From an uncultured Bacteroidaceae bacterium (GTDB lineage Bacteria; Bacteroidota; Bacteroidia; Bacteroidales; Bacteroidaceae), in the NCBI GenBank assembly GCA_905234605.1, contig CAJOIE010000002.1, forward strand, positions 1 through 64,000: DNA of 64,000 nt, in the 5' to 3' direction. Position 1 is the stretch's first letter, and every line of letters begins with the position of its first letter. The position numbers and the translations under genes were made by a program. Positions 34,572 to 43,806 of the stretch are shown one piece after another. The notes under the pieces are model-generated. The model was not told the DNA's origin, did not search any database, and saw only the letters and a program-made list of their open reading frames with translations.

Positions 34572-37493
34572 TCAGCGCATGGCGTCCTGCAGCTGGCGCA
34601 CCGCACGGGCTATCATGTCGTGGGTGCCGCTGCCGTCGCTCACATATCGCACCACCATCTCGCCATAGTCCATGGCCTCGCGCTGTGCCACGGATGGGCC
34701 GGCCACGGAGCGTGCCTGCTGAAGCAGCTGTTGCAGCAGTGTGAGGTTCTCGGGCTCGGGCAGGTTGCCGGGGCGCATGGCCGCGAGTGTTGAGCGCAGG
34801 GTGGCTGCGGTGCGCGTGAGGCGTGCCAGAGCCTCACGCTGCACAGTGCCGTCGGCCTCGGCAGCAACGGCGGCCTCCGCGCCAAGCATGTGCACGAGGC
34901 TGTCCATGGCTGTGCACATGCGCGCGTAGGCGTATGGAGCCCATGGCGCATAGTCGGGCACCCGCACGTCCATCTGCATCCATGCCTCCTGCTGCTGTCG
35001 CCGCGCGGAGGCCAGCGTCAGCGCGCTCTCGGCCTGACGGCGGGCAGCACTCCAGCGCCCTGCCAGCATGCCGATGGCCGCGCCCGAGTCAGCACCGGCA
35101 ATGGCGTCGGCATCGGCGGCGAGACGAAAGTAGTGGGTGACATGAGCGTCGGCAGCATAGTCGGGCACGGTGGCACGCTGCACCCACCGTTGAAAGGTGC
35201 CTCGCGTCAGCGTGGCATCGTCCCACGAGGCTATGCCCTGTGCACACAGCACCAGCGGGCCGCGCATCAGCGCGCCGCACCACTGCTGCCCTGTGGCCAT
35301 GTCGCCCAGGCGGTCGGGGGCGAAGTCGATGTGGAGGGGGAAAGGCATCCTGACCACGACACTGTCCCCGCGGCTCCACTGCCGGCAGGGAATGGTGACA
35401 TACGACGACGGCTGGTAGCTCTGTGCCAGGCTCCGGCCGTTGAGCTGTATGTCGAAACCCTTCGTGGCCCACTCCGGCACACGCAGCCGCAGGGCAAAAC
35501 GTGCATGCCCGTGCGTGATGCGCAGTGTGGACTGCTCGGCCGGCCACTGGCACTCCTGCACCAGCTCCACGCCCTTCCTGCGCCATCGTGCGCGTGTGGG
35601 CATATAGAGAGCCACGTAGAGAGTGTCGGCCTGTGTGAGATAGGCCGCCTCCTGATAGCGCACATGGTTCTCGGCTCCGGTGCCGCCGCAGCATGTGCTC
35701 TGCGGAGTCTCGTTGCCCCATGGCTTTGAGGCATCGAGCCCCACGGCATACTGATAGAGCACCGCATAGCTGTCGGGGTGCAGCGAGCCCACTATCTGGT
35801 TGTAGAGCACACGCTCGTGGTAGTCCATGTAGGCAGCTTCCGTGGGGCTGAGACATGCCAGCTCACGCGACAGCTTGGCCATGTTGTAGGCGCAGCAGGT
35901 CTCGTTGAGCGTAGGCTCTCGCTGCATGGAGCCGTCGCGCCAGTCGGTCGAGGTATTGGTGTCCATGGCCAGCATCTGTGTGTATGGCTCGCGGAACATC
36001 TCGCCGTTGCCCACGCCGCCCATTGCATAGCGGTAGCGGCCCTGCACGTGGTGCCAGAAGGCGTGGGCCACACGGTAGTAGTAGGCATCGCCGGTGGCTC
36101 TGTAGATGCGCGCCGCACCCACGGCCATGGGTATGTGCTGGTTGGCATGTCGGCCTCGCAGGGCATCGATGCCCTGTGCCAGCGGGTCGAAGAATGCCGG
36201 GCTGTCGAAGGCCCGCGCAGCCTCTATAAGGCGGTCGCGGTCGGTCGGCGAGCTGACCATCTGGGCTATGCGTGCCAGCGACTCGGCCATGCCGCCCACC
36301 TCGCCGGCGATGTACATGTTCCACATCTCATAGCGGTTGCCAGGGCGGCTGCGGCGTGAAGCCTGCGTGCCCGAGGCATCGACATAGGTGCGGTAGTGCA
36401 TGCGGTTCCACACCCAGAGCCCCATGTCGCGGGCAATGAGCAATGCCATGGCCGACACCTTGCGGTCGTCGACCAGCGTGGCTATGTCTGTCAGCCCCGC
36501 CAACAGCTTGTGCACGGTGTAGTAGGGAGCCCATACCCACTGCTCGTTGTTGTAAGGGCGGTACATCTCGATGAGGACGCAGTGCTGCGGCGGTATGGCA
36601 CCGATGTATCCGTAGCCGAAGTGCTCCGGGTGGCCCTTGTAGGTGTTGAAGGCGTCCCATGTGCCTTGCAGCTCACGCAACTCGGCCTCGGGGGCCAGGT
36701 CGCGCGCCTCGCGGTAGCGGCCCAGGGCGGCATCGTGCACGAAGGTCATAGCCTGGCAGCGGCGCAGCTCAGTGACCACGGTGCGCATCCGCTCGAGCAG
36801 CTGGCGGCGCACGGCCTTGTCGCGTGTGGAGGCATAGGCCAGTGCGAGTGCACTCATGTAGTGACCAGTGCCATGTCCCTTGAGCTTGGTAGTGGGCGAG
36901 TCCCATCCGTCGGCCTCGGGATAGCCCTCGGTGGGCAGACCATAGGTGTCACGGTAGTTGTAGAGCTGCTGGCGGACGTCGAGTGCGAGCAGGTGGGCTA
37001 TGTCGAGGTCGCGGTTGAGGGTGAGGCGGTTAGGCTGAGTGAGCGCACCCGTGGAGTCGGGCGACAGGCAGAGGCTCACATCGCCCAGTGGCAGGAACGA
37101 GGCAGCGGCTTGCGGCGCAGGAAGCGAGGGGGTGGCGTCCGTCACGCTGACATGTGCCACCACGGGATAGCCCTCCGCCGTGGCATCGTCGCCCACGATA
37201 TAGCCTTCCACGTCGTAGGCCGCACCGGCCGGCATGAGCTCCGCGCTGGCCTGACGCTGCTCGGTGGCAATGTCGGCGTTGGTCCAGCGCACGGTGCGCC
37301 ATTCGCCCGTGCCGTCGGCATAGCGCACCCACAGGCGATAGGGCAGGCATGGCACCGTGCCAACATGGGCTGACACTTGCACCTCGTCGACCAACGCTAT
37401 GGGGCTCAGTGTGCTGACTGGCTGCTGGGCTTGCGCATTGAGGCTGCAAGCCAGGAAGGAAGCTATGGCAAGGTGGCGTATGAAGCTGTGCAT
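34572..37493 (-). CDS. Secreted GH127-type hydrolase (DUF1680 family)
   Basis: The 973-residue protein has a signal peptide ending NAQAQ, an N-terminal beta-sandwich (about 25-130), then an alpha/alpha-barrel of the DUF1680/GH127 family. Motifs include LKGHGTGHYMSALALAYA, WAPYYTVHKLLAGL, ETCCAYNMAKLSREL and the cysteine cluster PQSTCCGGTGAENH, where GH127 beta-L-arabinofuranosidases hold the catalytic Cys and zinc. The last 200 residues are helical and Ala-rich. Activity on L-arabinofuranosides is inferred from the family. It faces the sialidase genes and has its own promoter inside an inverted repeat. Confidence 0.85.
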   Translation of the reverse strand: MHSFIRHLAIASFLACSLNAQAQQPVSTLSPIALVDEVQVSAHVGTVPCLPYRLWVRYADGTGEWRTVRWTNADIATEQRQASAELMPAGAAYDVEGYIVGDDATAEGYPVVAHVSVTDATPSLPAPQAAASFLPLGDVSLCLSPDSTGALTQPNRLTLNRDLDIAHLLALDVRQQLYNYRDTYGLPTEGYPEADGWDSPTTKLKGHGTGHYMSALALAYASTRDKAVRRQLLERMRTVVTELRRCQAMTFVHDAALGRYREARDLAPEAELRELQGTWDAFNTYKGHPEHFGYGYIGAIPPQHCVLIEMYRPYNNEQWVWAPYYTVHKLLAGLTDIATLVDDRKVSAMALLIARDMGLWVWNRMHYRTYVDASGTQASRRSRPGNRYEMWNMYIAGEVGGMAESLARIAQMVSSPTDRDRLIEAARAFDSPAFFDPLAQGIDALRGRHANQHIPMAVGAARIYRATGDAYYYRVAHAFWHHVQGRYRYAMGGVGNGEMFREPYTQMLAMDTNTSTDWRDGSMQREPTLNETCCAYNMAKLSRELACLSPTEAAYMDYHERVLYNQIVGSLHPDSYAVLYQYAVGLDASKPWGNETPQSTCCGGTGAENHVRYQEAAYLTQADTLYVALYMPTRARWRRKGVELVQECQWPAEQSTLRITHGHARFALRLRVPEWATKGFDIQLNGRSLAQSYQPSSYVTIPCRQWSRGDSVVVRMPFPLHIDFAPDRLGDMATGQQWCGALMRGPLVLCAQGIASWDDATLTRGTFQRWVQRATVPDYAADAHVTHYFRLAADADAIAGADSGAAIGMLAGRWSAARRQAESALTLASARRQQQEAWMQMDVRVPDYAPWAPYAYARMCTAMDSLVHMLGAEAAVAAEADGTVQREALARLTRTAATLRSTLAAMRPGNLPEPENLTLLQQLLQQARSVAGPSVAQREAMDYGEMVVRYVSDGSGTHDMIARAVRQLQDAMR

Positions 37494-37502
37494 GGAAAAC
37501 AG

Positions 37503-37536
37503 ATAAGGGTTACTCTGCCACAAAAGTAACCCTTAT
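37503..37536 (-). promoter_or_regulatory. Inverted repeat overlapping the -7 box of the GH127 gene (operator candidate)
   Basis: Perfect 12-bp arms (ATAAGGGTTACT and AGTAACCCTTAT) are separated by 10 bases. On the minus strand the -7 box TACTTTTG (37528-37521) begins in the upstream arm, and transcription would start near the beginning of the second arm. Only one arm would be in the RNA, so a DNA-binding dimer site fits better than an RNA hairpin. A terminator for the permease is ruled out because that gene ends on the other side, at 37561, 25 bases upstream; a role in termination of its read-through remains possible. Confidence 0.5.
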
Positions 37537-37560
37537 TCTCAACTCGCGCACAGCGGCATA

Positions 37561-38979
37561 TCATTCTTCGCTCACTGTGCAGTCGTAGCCACGTGCCTCA
37601 ACAGCCGCAACGACGGCGGCAGGGTCGTGGCGGCCGTGCACCGTGGCACGCCCCGAGCTGAGGTCGACACTCACGCTCTCCACGCCTGCCACGTCGGCAA
37701 TGGCACTCTTCACACTCGCACGGCAGTGACCGCAGCTCATGCCAGCGACATGATAGGTGGTGACAGTCTCTGCCTCGGCATCAGCGTGGGCGTGACCGTG
37801 GTCGTGGCGGCCATGATGGCGGCAGCCGCAGCTACCTTCACCGCAACAGTGGCCGTGGTCATGGTGGTGTCCGCCGCCAAGGCGGCTGCGGACAAAGGCA
37901 TTGACGAGCAGCACCACGAGGACGGCTATCCACAGCCACTCCCATGGCGAAAGGGCAGTGTGGCAGTGGGCACCGTGCCCTGCAATAGAGCTCTGCACTG
38001 CAAACCACTCCTGCGGCAGGAGGTAGTCGATGCCCAGACCGAAGGCAACGGCACCGATGACTATCGAGAGGATGTAGAGCTTCAGCGTGCGGCGGCCGAA
38101 CACCTTGCCCACGACAAGCATCGACGCACTGTTGACGGCCGGACCTGCCATGAGGAACACCAGCGCGGCACCGGGCGTAAGACCTTTGGCCATGAGCGAC
38201 ACGGCGATGGGTATGGAACCCGTGGCACACACATACATGGGTATGGCAATGGCCAGCACAAGAAGCATGTTGAGCAGCTTGTAGTCGTGGAGCGATGCCA
38301 GCCACCCGTCGGGGATGGACACTGTGATGAGGGCGGCTATGAGCAGGCCCACCACGAGCCATTTGCCGACATCCTCCATCATCTCGACAAAAGCATAGCT
38401 GAAGGCCGACCGCCACGGGTTGACATTCGAGGACTCTGGCGTATGCTCGTGATGGTGATGACATGCACAAGAGTCGACATCGCCATCGTGGTGGTCGTGA
38501 CACTCACCTTCCGTCTCGCCGGCATGGGCGTGGGCCGTGGCCTCGGCAGAGCTGCCATGTCCGTGCCTGTTGACCAGCCAGCCACCGAAGAGGGCCGTGA
38601 ACAGAGCAGCTACGGGGCGTATGATGGCAAAGGCCGGACCCATGAGGGAGTAGGTGGCCACGATGCTGTCCACACCCGTCTGGGGCGTAGCAATGAGGAA
38701 ACTGGTGCAGGCTCCCTCGCTCGCCCCTTCACGGCGCAGCCCCACGGTGGTGGGTATGACACCGCACGAGCACAGCGGCAGGGGCACACCGAGGGCGGCG
38801 GCCTTCAGCACACTGCCCATGGTGGGCTTCGAGAGATGGCGCGAGTAGAGCGTGCGGGGCACGAAGGCATGCAGCAGTCCGGCTATGAGGAAACCGAGCA
38901 GCAGGTAGGGAGCCATCTCGGCAGTCATGGCAAGGAGGGCATCCCAGTAGGCTTCAATCCATTGGAGTAGCGTAGGCAT
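37561..38979 (-). CDS. SO_0444-family Cu/Zn efflux permease with C-terminal HMA domain
   Basis: The 472-residue protein has two groups of membrane helices (about 15-135 and 195-350) with the permease motifs GVPLPLCSCGVIPT and ATPQTGVDSI, and MAGPAVNSASM in the second half. His-rich loops lie at about 138-182 and 360-395. The end (about 400-472) is a heavy-metal-associated domain with metal-binding GMSCGHC. It probably exports copper or zinc from the cytoplasm. Two His-rich loops plus an HMA domain suggest internal metal hand-over (inference). A promoter box lies 49 bases upstream. Confidence 0.85.
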   Translation of the reverse strand: MPTLLQWIEAYWDALLAMTAEMAPYLLLGFLIAGLLHAFVPRTLYSRHLSKPTMGSVLKAAALGVPLPLCSCGVIPTTVGLRREGASEGACTSFLIATPQTGVDSIVATYSLMGPAFAIIRPVAALFTALFGGWLVNRHGHGSSAEATAHAHAGETEGECHDHHDGDVDSCACHHHHEHTPESSNVNPWRSAFSYAFVEMMEDVGKWLVVGLLIAALITVSIPDGWLASLHDYKLLNMLLVLAIAIPMYVCATGSIPIAVSLMAKGLTPGAALVFLMAGPAVNSASMLVVGKVFGRRTLKLYILSIVIGAVAFGLGIDYLLPQEWFAVQSSIAGHGAHCHTALSPWEWLWIAVLVVLLVNAFVRSRLGGGHHHDHGHCCGEGSCGCRHHGRHDHGHAHADAEAETVTTYHVAGMSCGHCRASVKSAIADVAGVESVSVDLSSGRATVHGRHDPAAVVAAVEARGYDCTVSEE

Positions 38980-39027
38980 ATATCATTAGTTTTGATTGCA
39001 GACGACAATGTTTCCTGTTTGCACCTG

Positions 39028-39035
39028 CAAAGGTA
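39028..39035 (-). promoter_or_regulatory. -7 box (TACCTTTG) for the metal efflux permease
   Basis: TACCTTTG on the minus strand matches the consensus and lies about 49 bases upstream of the ATG at 38979. No TTG sits at the exact -33 distance. Confidence 0.5.
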
Positions 39036-39068
39036 CGATGATGCCTGTGCAACTCTGTTGCAAAGTGG

Positions 39069-39743
39069 TCAGAAGGGGAACCACACGAAGGCGGCGGCGT
39101 CCCACAACGCATGGCTCAGCACGATGGCCGCCAGGCGGTCGGGCATGAGGCGGTAGAGACCGCCCCATGCCATGCCGCACACCATGGCAGCCATCGTGAG
39201 CATGAAATTGCCTGATGGCAGATGCACCAGCGTGTAGACCAGCGTGGTGACGACAAAGGCCGTGTTGGCAGAGAAGTGCATGGCAAGAGTGTGCTGCACA
39301 TAACCGCGCCAGAAGAGCTCCTCGGCAGGGCCGATGACACACAACAGCAATGCGGCGATGAGCACAGGTGGCTCGCCGCCCTTCATGCCGTAGATGCCGT
39401 CCACCTGTGTGCGGGCAAAGGGGAAGATGAGCTGCGAGAGCTTGTCGCCCACGAAGAACACAGCCCAGAGCACGACAGCTATGCCCACTCCAAGCACCAG
39501 TGTGCCTGCAAGGCTTCGCAGCGTGACAGGCAGGCACAGAGCCGAGCGGAAGCCTGTGGTTGCCGTGGCGGAAAGCGTGGTCAGGACAACGGCAGCACAG
39601 GTCATGGCCCACCAGAACGAAGGCACCATGGGCGATGTCCACGGTGAGAACATAATGAACCACAGCACTGCTGCCGTGAGCAGCGACAGACACAGACGCA
39701 GGAGGCTGCGTGCAGGCGACGAAGCTGAGGTAGCCATGGACAT
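39069..39743 (-). CDS. CPBP-family intramembrane metalloprotease
   Basis: The 224-residue membrane protein has about six to seven helices. It shows the CPBP/Abi protease motifs: EExxxR in GPAEELFWRGYV, FxxxH-like LVYTLVHL, and a third His in SHALWD. Substrate unknown; relatives process prenylated or membrane proteins. The start codon shares one base with the menA stop (TGATG), so it is coupled to the aromatic/menaquinone operon and is its last gene. Confidence 0.85.
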   Translation of the reverse strand: MSMATSASSPARSLLRLCLSLLTAAVLWFIMFSPWTSPMVPSFWWAMTCAAVVLTTLSATATTGFRSALCLPVTLRSLAGTLVLGVGIAVVLWAVFFVGDKLSQLIFPFARTQVDGIYGMKGGEPPVLIAALLLCVIGPAEELFWRGYVQHTLAMHFSANTAFVVTTLVYTLVHLPSGNFMLTMAAMVCGMAWGGLYRLMPDRLAAIVLSHALWDAAAFVWFPF

Positions 39744-40678
39744 CAGACGAAGCGTGCCACCACGAATGCCACCACAAGAAGCAGGCTGAAGAGCAGCTGC
39801 AGCTGCGCCGTACCCTCGTCGAGCGTGGCAATGGCACCTGTGCCCTCGCGGCGGCTGCGCAGCATGGTGCGCGCATTGCCCCATGCCACAGGCAGCGACA
39901 GGAGAGCCAGGCTGGTGGTCCATGGCGCACGACCAAGCACGACGATGAGCACCATCCATGCGTATGGCATCAGCACCTCAAACACGTAGACCCAGCGAGC
40001 CACGCCAGCTCCCGTCAGCAACGGGAAGGTGTGTATGCCGGCACGGCGGTCGGTGGCTATGTCGCGGGCATTGTTGACATGGAGTATGGCTACCGTGATG
40101 CTGCCCACCGGCACGGCAAGCCACAGCACGGATGTCTGGATGCTGCCCGTGGCTATGAACGATGTGCCCAGCATGGGGAGCACGGCATAGCACAGCAGTA
40201 TGACCACGTCGCCGAGAGCCAGATACTTGAGCGGCGGATAGAGCAGCGAGAGGGCAATGCCTGCCATGCCAATCCACAGCAGCGGCAGCCCCGTGAGCCA
40301 CACCAAGGTCAGTCCGATAGCTATGGCTACGGCCTGGAGGCCGATGGACAGCGTGAGCATCTGGCGCATGGTGAAGACTCCGTCCACGAGGGTGCGCACG
40401 CCAAACGTGTCGGCAGCGTCGACACCACGGCGATAGTCGCTACAGTCCGACCACACATTGCCTGCGGCATGGACGACAACGATGCCCACCAGGGCGAGCA
40501 GCCCAAGCCACCACTTGACAGCGAAGCCGCAAGCCCAGAGATAAGTGACGGCAACAGCCACAGGCATGGCCGAGGCGGGGAACGACCAGGGGCGGGTGGC
40601 TACGACCCATTCCCTGAGAGTGTGACGGCGTGCCTGAGGCATGGCCGTCGCGTTGAGAGAAGTGCTTGTTGATTGCAT
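39743..40678 (-). CDS. menA: 1,4-dihydroxy-2-naphthoate polyprenyltransferase (MenA)
   Basis: MenA attaches the polyprenyl tail to DHNA in menaquinone synthesis at the inner membrane. The 311-residue UbiA-family protein has eight to nine helices, the opening WVVATRPWSFPAS, the first Asp motif NVWSDCSDYRRGVD and the second region NNARDIATDRRAG. Its substrate is made from chorismate, which explains its place behind the aromatic amino-acid genes. The start at 40678 gives a 20-residue hydrophilic N-terminus. Confidence 0.92.
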   Translation of the reverse strand: MQSTSTSLNATAMPQARRHTLREWVVATRPWSFPASAMPVAVAVTYLWACGFAVKWWLGLLALVGIVVVHAAGNVWSDCSDYRRGVDAADTFGVRTLVDGVFTMRQMLTLSIGLQAVAIAIGLTLVWLTGLPLLWIGMAGIALSLLYPPLKYLALGDVVILLCYAVLPMLGTSFIATGSIQTSVLWLAVPVGSITVAILHVNNARDIATDRRAGIHTFPLLTGAGVARWVYVFEVLMPYAWMVLIVVLGRAPWTTSLALLSLPVAWGNARTMLRSRREGTGAIATLDEGTAQLQLLFSLLLVVAFVVARFV

Positions 40679-40707
40679 TACATATATCTATATAGGTATA
40701 CGCCTGT

Positions 40708-41484
40708 TCAGCTCTCTATGTTGGCACGTATGCGGGTGAGGTAGGCGGTCATGGCCTCTTCGTCGCGCTCCTCAATGATGTGGAGCAGCTCCTTCAGTTC
40801 CGTGCGTATGCTTTCCACCTTCTGCTTGGTGTGCGGGTTGAAGAGTATCTCGCGCAGGAGTGTATCGTCCTCCGAGAGCACGCCGCGGGCTATCTTCATG
40901 TGCCGCTTGAAAGTCGTGCCCGGGGTATCCTGGTGTTTCATCACGGCCGAGAACACGAAAGTCGACACGAAGGGGATAGACAGCGAGTAGGCCATGGTCT
41001 CGTCGTGCTGGGCAAAGGTGAGCTCCTTCACATTGAGGCCAAGGCGCGAGTAGAGGTCGCGGAAGAAGATGCGCCCCATATAGTCGCCCTCGCTGATGAT
41101 GATGGCATTCTCACGCGAGAGGTCGCCCAGGTTGGCAAACGTGGGGCCGAACATGGGATGGCTGCTGACGTAGCGGAAGCCTGTCTGCTCGTAGTACTCA
41201 CGGAAGCCTGTCTTGACACTGCTGATGTCGGAGAGCACGCAGTCGCGGCCCAGATGGGGCAGCAGCTCGTCGAACACCTGAAGCGTGTACTTGAGCGACA
41301 CGGCGTTAATCACGAACTCGGGGGCAAAGGCGTCCACCTCATCGAGCGACGTGAAGCGTTGCGTGTTATAGAGGAAACGGAGACGGCGGGGTTCAATGTC
41401 GTAGACAGCCACCTCGTGGTCGAATGACAGCAGGTCGGTGAAGAAGGAGCCCATCTTGCCAGCTCCAAGGATAAGTATGCGCAT
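40708..41484 (-). CDS. tyrA: Prephenate dehydrogenase (TyrA)
   Basis: The 258-residue protein oxidatively decarboxylates prephenate to 4-hydroxyphenylpyruvate for tyrosine. The NAD-binding loop MRILILGAGKMGSFF is at the N-terminus. Catalytic-region motifs are SDISSVKTG and SSHPMFGPTFANL, with FAQHDETMAYSLSIPF further on. It is a single-function enzyme; chorismate mutase is supplied by the adjacent aroG-aroQ fusion. Nine bases separate it from that gene. Confidence 0.93.
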   Translation of the reverse strand: MRILILGAGKMGSFFTDLLSFDHEVAVYDIEPRRLRFLYNTQRFTSLDEVDAFAPEFVINAVSLKYTLQVFDELLPHLGRDCVLSDISSVKTGFREYYEQTGFRYVSSHPMFGPTFANLGDLSRENAIIISEGDYMGRIFFRDLYSRLGLNVKELTFAQHDETMAYSLSIPFVSTFVFSAVMKHQDTPGTTFKRHMKIARGVLSEDDTLLREILFNPHTKQKVESIRTELKELLHIIEERDEEAMTAYLTRIRANIES

Positions 41485-41493
41485 GGCCCGGGC

Positions 41494-42567
41494 TCACTTG
41501 TTCATAACATCAATCTGCTGGCGTACACTCTCCGAGTGGATAGCCTCGTAGACCTTCTTCACGAACTCGGGGTTCATGCCGCAGAGCGCTCCCTGTGCAC
41601 CGCGCTTGTCGAGTATCTCGGAGTAGCGCGTGGTCTGCACGACGGTCATGTTGTGCTGCTTCTTGTAGGCTGCAATCTCGCGACTGACACGCATTCGCTT
41701 CGTAAGGAGGTCCATCAGCGAGCTGTCGAGCTCGTCGATCTGCTTGCGCAGCTGGCTTATGCTCTCCGTGGCCTCCACGCTGTCGCGCACCACGAGGCGG
41801 TCGAGGATGAAGTCGAGCACCTCGGGCAGCACCTGCTGCTTGGCATCGCTCCAGGCGCAGTCGGGGTTGCAGTGGCTCTCAATGATGAGGCCGTCCATGC
41901 CGAGATCCATGGCCTGCTGTGACAGCGGGGCAATGAGGTCGCGGCGGCCACCCATGTGGCTGGGGTCTGTGATGATGGGCAGCGACGGGAAGCGTCGCTT
42001 GAGCTCTATGGGCAGATGCCACATTGGCGGATTGCGGTAGAGCTTCTGGTCGACACTGGAGAAACCGCGGTGTATGGCCCCTATGCGCGTCACTCCGGCA
42101 GCGTTGATACGCATGAGTGCCCCTGTCCACAGCTCTATGTCGGGGTTCACGGGGTTCTTCACGAGCACGGGCACATCCACGCCCTTGAGTGCGTCGGCAA
42201 TGGCTTGCACGGAGAAGGGGTTGGCACTGGTGCGGGCTCCCACCCAAAGTATGTCAATGCCGGCCTTGAGGGCGGCACATACATGCTCCGGCGTGGCCAC
42301 CTCGGTGGCGGTGAGCATGCCCGTCTCGGCCTTGACGCGCTGCATCCAAGGGAGTGCCTCGACACCCTTGCCCTCGAAACCTCCGGGCTTGGTGCGCGGT
42401 TTCCAGATGCCTGCACGGAAGATGCGTATGCCATTGTTGGCTAACTGCGTGGCCGTGGCCATCACCTGCTCCTCGGTCTCGGCCGAGCACGGGCCGGCAA
42501 TGACGAGTGGCCGCTGCTCGGGCACGCCCTCGAGGGCAAGTGGTGAGATGGTGAGTTCGATGTCCAT
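41494..42567 (-). CDS. Bifunctional DAHP synthase / chorismate mutase
   Basis: The 357-residue protein combines a type I-beta DAHP synthase (about 1-255: VIAGPCSAETEEQ, GIWKPRTKPGGFEG, LVKNPVNPD, ITDPSHMGGRRD) with an AroQ chorismate mutase (about 265-355: QLRKQIDELDSSLMDLLTKRM). It catalyses the first shikimate step and the branch to prephenate. The C-terminal mutase arrangement is typical of Bacteroidetes and may allow feedback control by prephenate or chorismate. It lies between the aminotransferase and tyrA in one operon. Confidence 0.95.
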   Translation of the reverse strand: MDIELTISPLALEGVPEQRPLVIAGPCSAETEEQVMATATQLANNGIRIFRAGIWKPRTKPGGFEGKGVEALPWMQRVKAETGMLTATEVATPEHVCAALKAGIDILWVGARTSANPFSVQAIADALKGVDVPVLVKNPVNPDIELWTGALMRINAAGVTRIGAIHRGFSSVDQKLYRNPPMWHLPIELKRRFPSLPIITDPSHMGGRRDLIAPLSQQAMDLGMDGLIIESHCNPDCAWSDAKQQVLPEVLDFILDRLVVRDSVEATESISQLRKQIDELDSSLMDLLTKRMRVSREIAAYKKQHNMTVVQTTRYSEILDKRGAQGALCGMNPEFVKKVYEAIHSESVRQQIDVMNK

Positions 42568-42600
42568 ATAAGTATCTATTATGTGTATTGGCTTGTTGGT

Positions 42601-43806
42601 TCAGGCGTGGGTGCCGGAGGGCACGAAAGGCCCTGCTGCAATGATTCGGTCGAGTGCCTCGTGCATCTTGGCATCGGCGGCACAGAGGGAGATGCGTATG
42701 TAGCGGCTTCCGTTGGAGCCGAAGATAAATCCCGGCGTGATGAACACACGTGCCTCATGCAGCACTCGCTCCGTGAGTTGCTCCACATCGGCAAAAGCTT
42801 CCGGGATGCGTCCCCAGAGAAAGAGGCCTGTCTGCTGCGGGTCGAAGGTGCAGCCCAAGGCTGTCATTATCTGCTCTGCCGTGTGGCGGCGCTGACGGTA
42901 GGTGGCTATGTTAGCCTGGCGGTGCCATTCGTCGTCGTTGCCCACAAGGGCTTCGGCGGCAGCCAGCTGGATGGCGCGGAAGGTGCCGCTGTCGATGTTC
43001 GACTTCACTTTAAGCACCCACTGCACGAACTGCGCGTTTGTGGCCAGCATGCCTACACGCCATCCGGGCATATTGTGGCTCTTTGACATGGAGTTGAACT
43101 CGATGCAACAGTCCTTGGCTCCGTCCACCTGCAACAGGCTCAGGTGCTCGCCCTCGTTGAGGATGAAGGAATATGGATTGTCGTTGACCACCACGATGCC
43201 GTGTTCCTGTGCAAAGCGCACGAGGTGCTCGTAGGTGGCACGCCGCGCCGGTGCACCTGTCGGCATGTGCGGGTAGTTGGTCCACATTATTTTCACGCGC
43301 GAGAGGTCCATCTTCTCTATGCTGTCGAAGTCGGGCTGCCATGCACCGTCGGCCGTGAGGTCGTAGTATACCACCTCGGCTCCGAGCAGGCGGCTCAGCG
43401 ATGTGTAGGTGGGGTATCCGGGGTTAGGCACGAGCACTTGGTCGCCAGGGTTGACGAGAGCCAGCGTGGTGTGGAGTATGCCCTCCTTGGAGCCTATGAG
43501 CGGCTGTATCTCTGTGGCAGGGTCGAGTGTGACGCCATACCACCGCTTGTAGAACACGGCCATGGCCTGCCGCAGCTCGGGCGTGCCCACGGTGGGCTGG
43601 TAGCCATGCCCCTCGGGGCGGCGTGCCTCGGCACAGAGGCGCTCGATGGTGCGCTCTGATGGTGGCTGGTCGGGGCTGCCTATGGCAAGGCTGATGATGT
43701 CGCGTCCTTCGGCATTGAGGCGCGCCACCTCCTTGAGCTTGCGGCTGAAGTAGTATTCCTGCACCTGCGCCAGGCGGTCGGCGGGCTTAAATGCTTTCTT
43801 TTCCAT
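42601..43806 (-). CDS. PLP-dependent aminotransferase of the aromatic operon
   Basis: The 401-residue class I/II aminotransferase has SLAIGSPDQPPSE near residue 40, NYPHMPTGAPA in the substrate region, NDNPYSF and the PLP-lysine region FNSMSKSHNMPGWRVG. It most likely transaminates phenylpyruvate and 4-hydroxyphenylpyruvate, judging by its place between pheA and aroG-aroQ (inference). The ATG at 43806 overlaps the pheA end by 20 bases. LL-diaminopimelate aminotransferase-like activity is an alternative. Confidence 0.88.
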   Translation of the reverse strand: MEKKAFKPADRLAQVQEYYFSRKLKEVARLNAEGRDIISLAIGSPDQPPSERTIERLCAEARRPEGHGYQPTVGTPELRQAMAVFYKRWYGVTLDPATEIQPLIGSKEGILHTTLALVNPGDQVLVPNPGYPTYTSLSRLLGAEVVYYDLTADGAWQPDFDSIEKMDLSRVKIMWTNYPHMPTGAPARRATYEHLVRFAQEHGIVVVNDNPYSFILNEGEHLSLLQVDGAKDCCIEFNSMSKSHNMPGWRVGMLATNAQFVQWVLKVKSNIDSGTFRAIQLAAAEALVGNDDEWHRQANIATYRQRRHTAEQIMTALGCTFDPQQTGLFLWGRIPEAFADVEQLTERVLHEARVFITPGFIFGSNGSRYIRISLCAADAKMHEALDRIIAAGPFVPSGTHA

